Below, one piece after another: positions 59,801-64,000 of a DNA stretch of 64,000 bases; within the stretch, counting starts at the first letter, position 1, and each line of letters begins with the position of its first letter. The translations under genes and the position numbers were made by a program. Under the pieces are notes generated by a model. The model was not told where the DNA came from. It worked only from the letters and a program-made list of their open reading frames with translations, and made no database searches. This DNA is from Palaeococcus ferrophilus DSM 13482 (lineage in GTDB: Archaea > Methanobacteriota_B > Thermococci > Thermococcales > Thermococcaceae), in contig NZ_LANF01000009.1 of NCBI RefSeq assembly GCF_000966265.1, positions 151,236 to 215,235 on the forward strand. The letters are read 5' to 3'.

Positions 59801-59846
59801 TAGTACACTTTCTTGTACTAAAATAGCACGGTAGGTATATAAAAAT
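59801..59846. promoter_or_regulatory. arsR operon promoter with 7-6-7 palindromic operator
   Basis: Perfect inverted repeat TAGTACA-CTTTCT-TGTACTA (59801-59820) covers the expected transcription start of the leftward operon, whose TATA (AATTTTTATATACC on the minus strand) lies at 59832-59846. Such placement fits repression by blocking the start site. Confidence 0.7.
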
Positions 59847-59920
59847 TTATCGGTGTGGGGTTAAACCCCACCAGCAGACTTATTAACCAAAATTGTCTTC
59901 ATATACCCACGGTGAATAGG

Positions 59921-60682
59921 ATGATACGGGTTGAGAGCCTCGTTAAAAAGTACGGTCCCAAGACGGCTGTGGATGGAATAAGCTTTCACGTTGATGACGG
60001 CGAGATATACGGCCTTCTGGGCCCCAACGGGAGCGGAAAATCCACGACCATGAAGATACTCGCGGGAATTCTCCGGCCCACCTCGGGAAAGGTCGTCGTG
60101 AACGGGATAGACGCCGCGAGAAACCCCCTGGAGGTAAAGAAGATAGTGGGATACGTTCCAGAAACGCCCGTCCTCTACGAGAGCCTCACCCCCTCGGAGC
60201 TCTTCAACTTCGTGGGCAGCATAAGGGGAATCCCAAAGGAGACGCTGGAGGAGCGCGTTAAGCGGCTTGTGAAGGCCTTTGGAATCGAGGAGTACCTCGA
60301 GCAGTTCATAGGGACGTTGAGCTTCGGAACCCAGCAGAAGGTGTCCATAATAACGGCCCTCCTCCACGAGCCGGCGGTTCTCGTGCTCGACGAGTCCATG
60401 AACGGTCTCGACCCAAAGAGCGCGAGAATCCTCAGGGAGCTTCTCCTGGAGTTCAAGAGGGAAGGGAAGAGCATCGTCTTCTCCACCCACGTCCTCCAGC
60501 TGGCCGAGATGGTGTGCGACAAGATAGGGCTGATATACAGGGGCAAACTGATAGCGGAGGGAACCATAGAGGAGCTCAAGGAGAGAGCCCACGAGGAGAA
60601 CCTCGAGGACGTGTTCCTCAAGCTTACGGAGAGCAAGGACGAGGTCTTCGCCATCGTGCAGGCCCTGAGGGAGACCCTGTAG
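59921..60682 (+). CDS. ABC transporter ATP-binding protein
   Basis: 253 residues. Walker A GLLGPNGSGKSTTMKILAGI, Q-loop region VGYVPETPVLYE, signature LSFGTQQKV in place of LSGGQ, Walker B AVLVLDESMNGLDP (Asp-Glu), switch His in FSTHVL. DrrA/NatA-type exporter ATPase. ATG 59921 follows GGTGAATAGG; the frame is open upstream, but this start fits the family. Paired with the permease encoded 8 bp downstream. Confidence 0.93.
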   Translation: MIRVESLVKKYGPKTAVDGISFHVDDGEIYGLLGPNGSGKSTTMKILAGILRPTSGKVVVNGIDAARNPLEVKKIVGYVPETPVLYESLTPSELFNFVGSIRGIPKETLEERVKRLVKAFGIEEYLEQFIGTLSFGTQQKVSIITALLHEPAVLVLDESMNGLDPKSARILRELLLEFKREGKSIVFSTHVLQLAEMVCDKIGLIYRGKLIAEGTIEELKERAHEENLEDVFLKLTESKDEVFAIVQALRETL

Positions 60683-60690
60683 GTGAGAGG

Positions 60691-62172
60691 ATGTTCGAGA
60701 TAGTGAGGATACTTTACAGGGAGCTTCACTACAGGATACTGAAGCAGAACCCGATCGTCATGGCGGACCCCAAGGCCTACAGGAAGGCCCTTAAAAGAAC
60801 AACCAGCATGAAGTCGGGCCTCGGCTACCAGAGTCTGGCTTTCCTCGGCTTTGGCCTCTTCTACGCGGGGAGCGTCCTGTTGGCGAAGACTGACACCCAG
60901 CTCATCCCCATCCTCGTCTCCCTGGCCACGATACCCTTCATAATGGCGCTCTACACAACGGCAGTCCACGCATCCCACGTGGTCTCAATGGGAATCTTCG
61001 AGCCCCTCAAGCCCCTGCCCCTCCGTGTCGGGAGCCTCTACCTCAGCGAGCTGCTCCTCCTGGAGATTGTCCCGACCTTCTCGATTACAGCCCCCTCGGT
61101 GCTGGCGTTAATGGTGAGGGCCCCCGTAACGGGTCTCATAACGCTCCTCTGGCTTCTGATGGGGCTCTTCTTGGGGCACACCATAGGCCTTCTGATATTC
61201 AGGACTTTCGGGATGAGGGTGCGCATCGGAAAGGGCGGAACCCTGAGGAACTTCCTCAAAATACTGGGCATACTCGCGTACATGGGCATGTTCTACGCCT
61301 TTTCCTACGGGCAGGAATACATGAGGGCGCACAGCGAGGAGCTCGCGAGGGTAATAGGGCGATACTCCCTCGCATACCCCTTCACCCTGAGCTCCGTCTT
61401 CCACCCGTTCCCCTCCATGACGCTCCTCCTCCTGTACGCCCTCGTCTTCGGCGCGGTCTACGTTAGGGTACTGCCCGCCGTGTGGAACAGGGCCCTCGAG
61501 CCCGAGGTGGAGTTCGCCGGAACGGAGAAAACGCCCTTCCGTGCCGCGGGGGGAGGGGCCATCAGGGCGCTCGTTGCGAAGGACGTGAAAATCCTTTTCA
61601 GGAGACCGGCAACGCTCGTGGCATTTCTAATCCCCGTTTACGTGGTCCTTCCCCAGATATTAGCGGGCGTCAGGGAGGGCCTCACACCGCTCAAACTGGC
61701 CCTCTACCTTTTCATAGTGGGCTTCACGTCAACGGCGGGCGCCGACGGCGTTTTAAAGCTCGAGTCCCTCTCAATCGGGTTCCTGAGAACACTCCCCCTG
61801 AACAAGGGCCACTACGCACGCTCGAAAGCCATCTCAATGGCCCTAGTGCCGTCCATAGTGAACCTCGCCATTGTACTCTTCGGCCTGGCCACGCTAGGGT
61901 GGAAGCCACTCCTGCTGATTCCCCTCGCCCTCTTGCTCCCCCTTCTCTCCGCCTCGCTGGTCATGCTTTACTTCTTCCGCTACGAGGGGGAGGAGATAGG
62001 GTCGCCGGAGGTGAACCTCGGCAACATGGCGGTTCTCTTCCTCATGGTGGCCGTCGCTTACCTCTTCCTTGGTGGGGCGTTCCTCGTCGCGGGCTTCACC
62101 AGGGGGGTTGCAATTTCAAGCATTATGGCACTCCTCGTGGTGAGCGGTGCCTTCTCCCTGCTCAGCAGGTGA
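60691..62172 (+). CDS. ABC-2 type exporter permease
   Basis: 493 residues with about 12 hydrophobic segments, in two halves separated by a cytoplasmic stretch (~265-305). It ends [13 protein letters not shown]. Resembles the large unpaired permeases of archaeal ABC-2 exporters. AGGTGAGAGG precedes the ATG. Substrate unknown. The arsR operon is divergent, so the exporter and the DUF4097 proteins may serve the same stress response. Confidence 0.8.
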   Translation: MFEIVRILYRELHYRILKQNPIVMADPKAYRKALKRTTSMKSGLGYQSLAFLGFGLFYAGSVLLAKTDTQLIPILVSLATIPFIMALYTTAVHASHVVSMGIFEPLKPLPLRVGSLYLSELLLLEIVPTFSITAPSVLALMVRAPVTGLITLLWLLMGLFLGHTIGLLIFRTFGMRVRIGKGGTLRNFLKILGILAYMGMFYAFSYGQEYMRAHSEELARVIGRYSLAYPFTLSSVFHPFPSMTLLLLYALVFGAVYVRVLPAVWNRALEPEVEFAGTEKTPFRAAGGGAIRALVAKDVKILFRRPATLVAFLIPVYVVLPQILAGVREGLTPLKLALYLFIVGFTSTAGADGVLKLESLSIGFLRTLPLNKGHYARSKAISMALVPSIVNLAIVLFGLATLGWKPLLLIPLALLLPLLSASLVMLYFFRYEGEEIGSPEVNLGNMAVLFLMVAVAYLFLGGAFLVAGFTRGVAISSIMALLVVSGAFSLLSR

Positions 62173-62515
62173 TGTGAAATATCCCGAGAACCCTCTTTTC
62201 ATTTTTCAGCCCGTTGAAGAGCTTTATCGCCTCAGGGGTGGGCATTTCCACGACCTCCTTCCCCTCAACGAGCTCCCTGCTCTCCGGGAGGAGCGAGAGC
62301 ATGCCGTAAATCCCCGTGCCCACGACGAGAACGTCGAAGTCCTCCGAGAGGTACTCCTTCAGCTCCTCGGGGTCGAGCTTGTGGCTAGTCCCGTGCTTCT
62401 CCTTGCTCAGCCACTTCTTCCGCCTCTCCACCCTCCCGCTTGGATACACCACCACATCGTGCTCGTAAACGCTCCCGTTGATAACTATCCTGCCGAAGGA
62501 AACCCCCTCTATCAT
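62162..62515 (-). CDS. Mth938-like domain protein
   Basis: 117 residues. [52 protein letters not shown] and [19 protein letters not shown] match the Mth938/AAMDC fold (also found in mitochondrial assembly factor NDUFAF3). Start at ATG 62515, overlapping the stop of the gene upstream. The 3' end overlaps the convergent permease gene by 11 bp. Molecular role unknown. Confidence 0.85.
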   Translation of the reverse strand: MIEGVSFGRIVINGSVYEHDVVVYPSGRVERRKKWLSKEKHGTSHKLDPEELKEYLSEDFDVLVVGTGIYGMLSLLPESRELVEGKEVVEMPTPEAIKLFNGLKNEKRVLGIFHITC

Positions 62516-63192
62516 TCCTTCGCCTCCAGGTGGGCCTTCTTCACCACGAGCTTCCCGGAACCCATCATGGGCTCCCATACCTTCTCGGCCTCGTCTACAA
62601 CGAGCCTCTTTTTGAAGAAGGGCGCATCGAGGACCAGCGTCTCAAATTCGCCACCCTCACCGCCGATGTGCACGCCGTAGCGCTCGTTGAGTCTCTTGAG
62701 GTCATCAATCGTCTTCTCATCAATCTTCCGCCCCAGCCAGCTCTCATCGAGCCCGAAGGCGGAGACGCCGACTATGATGACCTCAAAGCCCTCCCCCACG
62801 AGGTTCCTCATGTACTCCTCCGGGTCAACCATCCACATGGGGGCGAAGCTTTCAATCCCGAGCTCCCTCGCTATGCGGTCTATGCGCTCCTTCTGGTAGC
62901 GGCTGGCGAGGGCCCCCGCCACAACGCCCTCAACGTCGAGCTTCGACAGGACTTCCTTTAAGTCTTCCACTTCCCTCTCCTTCTCTCCACTCGTTCTCGC
63001 CTTCACAAGGGGAATTCCTATTGCCTCCGCGAGTAGCTCCGTCAGGTGGATGTTGGGTACGTGGTACATGTAGCTCTCGTCGCTCTCGCTCTCCATGCTG
63101 ACGAGGTACTTCACCTCAAAGCCGTTCTTTAAAGCCCAGTAGAGGGCGTAAGTTGAATCTTTCCCTCCTGAAAAGAGCGCCGCTATCTTCAT
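62512..63192 (-). CDS. Diphthine--ammonia ligase-type ATP pyrophosphatase (Dph6-like)
   Basis: 226 residues. PP-loop [20 protein letters not shown], then [40 protein letters not shown] and [15 protein letters not shown]. This matches the archaeal MJ0570/Dph6 group, which amidates diphthine on elongation factor 2 using ATP and ammonia. Reads leftward from a promoter containing GTTTTTAAAG (~63215). Confidence 0.88.
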   Translation of the reverse strand: MKIAALFSGGKDSTYALYWALKNGFEVKYLVSMESESDESYMYHVPNIHLTELLAEAIGIPLVKARTSGEKEREVEDLKEVLSKLDVEGVVAGALASRYQKERIDRIARELGIESFAPMWMVDPEEYMRNLVGEGFEVIIVGVSAFGLDESWLGRKIDEKTIDDLKRLNERYGVHIGGEGGEFETLVLDAPFFKKRLVVDEAEKVWEPMMGSGKLVVKKAHLEAKE

Positions 63193-63393
63193 GCTCTCAC
63201 CGGAGAGAGCTTTCCCAAGGAGTTTTTAAAGTTGCCGCACCGGAAGCATGTCCCTTAGTGCTCCTCCCACAAGTTCCCCTCTAAACCAGCGAAAAACCAG
63301 TCTCAGCCCGGATAACGACTGACGGAAAGCTGAATACGGGGGTAACTTAGGGGGCCCTGATAAGTGTCAGAAAACCCCCAGAAACCTCCCCCA
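63193..63393. other. Gene-free flank of the CRISPR array
   Basis: Contains the leftward promoter of the Dph6-like gene near 63225 and then GC-rich sequence without a convincing ORF. No cas gene lies in the window. Because the array's distal end is on this side, this is trailer rather than leader. Confidence 0.5.
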
Positions 63394-64000
63394 GATTCAA
63401 TTCTCCTAGAGTCTTATTGCAACCTCAAAGCTGGCTATAAGCTTTCTGTTCATAACGAACTTTCAATTCTCCTAGAGTCTTATTGCAACATTTTCTGATA
63501 TACGGAGCTACGCACGTTTTAACGGTCTTTCAATTCTCCTAGAGTCTTATTGCAACCTAGCGAAATTCCATGCGCAACCCACAAGCAAAGGTCTTTCAAT
63601 TCTCCTAGAGTCTTATTGCAACGCCAGCCCCGCACGCACACCCTTGATAAGTTTGTTACTTTCAATTCTCCTAGAGTCTTATTGCAACTTCCCTGAAGCC
63701 CTTTCGGGGTTCTCCCCGGAGGGCCTTTCAATTCTCCTAGAGTCTTATTGCAACTTTAGGATTCCTCTTTTAGGAACCAGATTAAGTGCCTGTCTTTCAA
63801 TTCTCCTAGAGTCTTATTGCAACACCCGTTACTTCGTCCACGCTCCCGAAGAGAACGACCCAAGGCTTTCAATTCTCCTAGAGTCTTATTGCAACGAAGC
63901 AAGCGCCTAAGCTTCTCCCGCTTATTAAGTTCTTCTTTCAATTCTCCTAGAGTCTTATTGCAACGCAAGGGTGCGGTTCTCATAATCCACGTTTTTGAAC
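63394..64000 (-). CRISPR. CRISPR array, leader-distal end (9 repeats, continues off the edge)
   Basis: A 30-nt repeat, on the plus strand beginning CTTTCAATTCTCC and ending GAGTCTTATTGCAAC, occurs at 63394, 63460, 63527, 63593, 63659, 63725, 63794, 63866 and 63935. Spacers are 36, 37, 36, 36, 36, 39, 42 and 39 nt, with 36 nt of a ninth at the edge. Only the leftmost repeat is altered (GA for CT at its first two bases), which marks the old, leader-distal end. The complement (GTTGCAATAAGAC...GAATTGAAAG) is the orientation usual in Thermococcales, so transcription is leftward from a leader beyond 64000. Confidence 0.98.

Noticed and set aside
63519..63983. Open frames through the CRISPR repeats on both strands
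   Set aside because: They merely translate the repeat (e.g. CNKTLGELK, LSILLESYCN) again and again.

Overview
The window reads as chromosomal DNA of a hyperthermophilic euryarchaeon of the order Thermococcales, most likely a Thermococcus. The evidence is an unsplit archaeal RNA polymerase B gene next to rpoH, AT-rich BRE/TATA promoters with many leaderless starts, strong GGTG-type ribosome binding sites, archaeal tRNAs, a two-gene glycine decarboxylase, an archaeal HepT/MntA pair, and a 30-nt CRISPR repeat of the type found in this order. The species cannot be fixed from the sequence alone.

Layout. (1) 1-3.85 kb: start of rpoA1, complete rpoB and rpoH on the minus strand, transcribed from a promoter near 3815. 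rpoH carries an apparent one-base homopolymer insertion right after its start. (2) 4047-29575: an integrated element bounded by a 50-bp direct repeat that is the 3' part of tRNA-Thr(UGU). The integrase gene is split by integration (SSV type): the N-terminal part lies at the right end and the C-terminal part at the left. Joining the ends gives a 25,479-bp circle with an intact 349-codon frame. Its gene content resembles the pT26-2/TKV2-TKV3 family of Thermococcales plasmids and integrated elements. There is a long operon of exported and membrane proteins: a LamG-domain protein, a large secreted protein later duplicated, a subtilisin-like protease with propeptide, many small membrane proteins, a HerA/FtsK-like ATPase, a coiled-coil membrane protein and an S-layer-like protein. 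A variable AT-rich middle follows, with transposon debris, a probable Panacea/YwgA-like plus nuclease pair, a second copy of the large secreted protein, a lipoprotein and a double-AbrB regulator. A right-hand operon of DNA-binding and small proteins ends in a DpdA-type DNA transglycosylase coupled to a nuclease-like protein. (3) 29.6-43.3 kb: tRNA-Thr, alpha/beta hydrolase with MntA/HepT, two sugar-type MFS carriers, then a glycerophosphodiester/glycerol catabolic cluster (two GDPDs, glycerol kinase, three-part glycerol-3-phosphate dehydrogenase), followed by small membrane, HAD and DOMON genes. (4) 43.4-50.4 kb: a PLC-like secreted protein, gcvPA-gcvPB, a MazG-like protein, an Asp/Glu racemase family member, an AIR-synthase-like protein, and two tRNAs (CAU and Asn). 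(5) 50.5-63.2 kb: TldE/TldD, rhomboid-like protein, cupin, PHP phosphoesterase, MFS, an ArsR-controlled operon of DUF4097-type proteins with a divergent ABC exporter, an Mth938-like protein and a Dph6-type ligase. (6) 63394-64000: the leader-distal end of a CRISPR array (9 repeats).

How parts connect. The DpdA homologue suggests that the element marks its DNA with a 7-deazaguanine, using host preQ0 from the archaeosine pathway, and it is translationally coupled to a PD-(D/E)XK-like protein. The element's AbrB-type regulator probably controls two promoters in the element that share a dyad operator. One CRISPR spacer appears to derive from a relative of that same regulator gene, which points to earlier contact of this lineage with related elements. 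Three genes (rpoH, a membrane gene at 10660 and the Panacea-like gene at 19664) each need a one-base change in a homopolymer run to read through. That pattern suggests sequencing error rather than three independent mutations, but it cannot be settled here.
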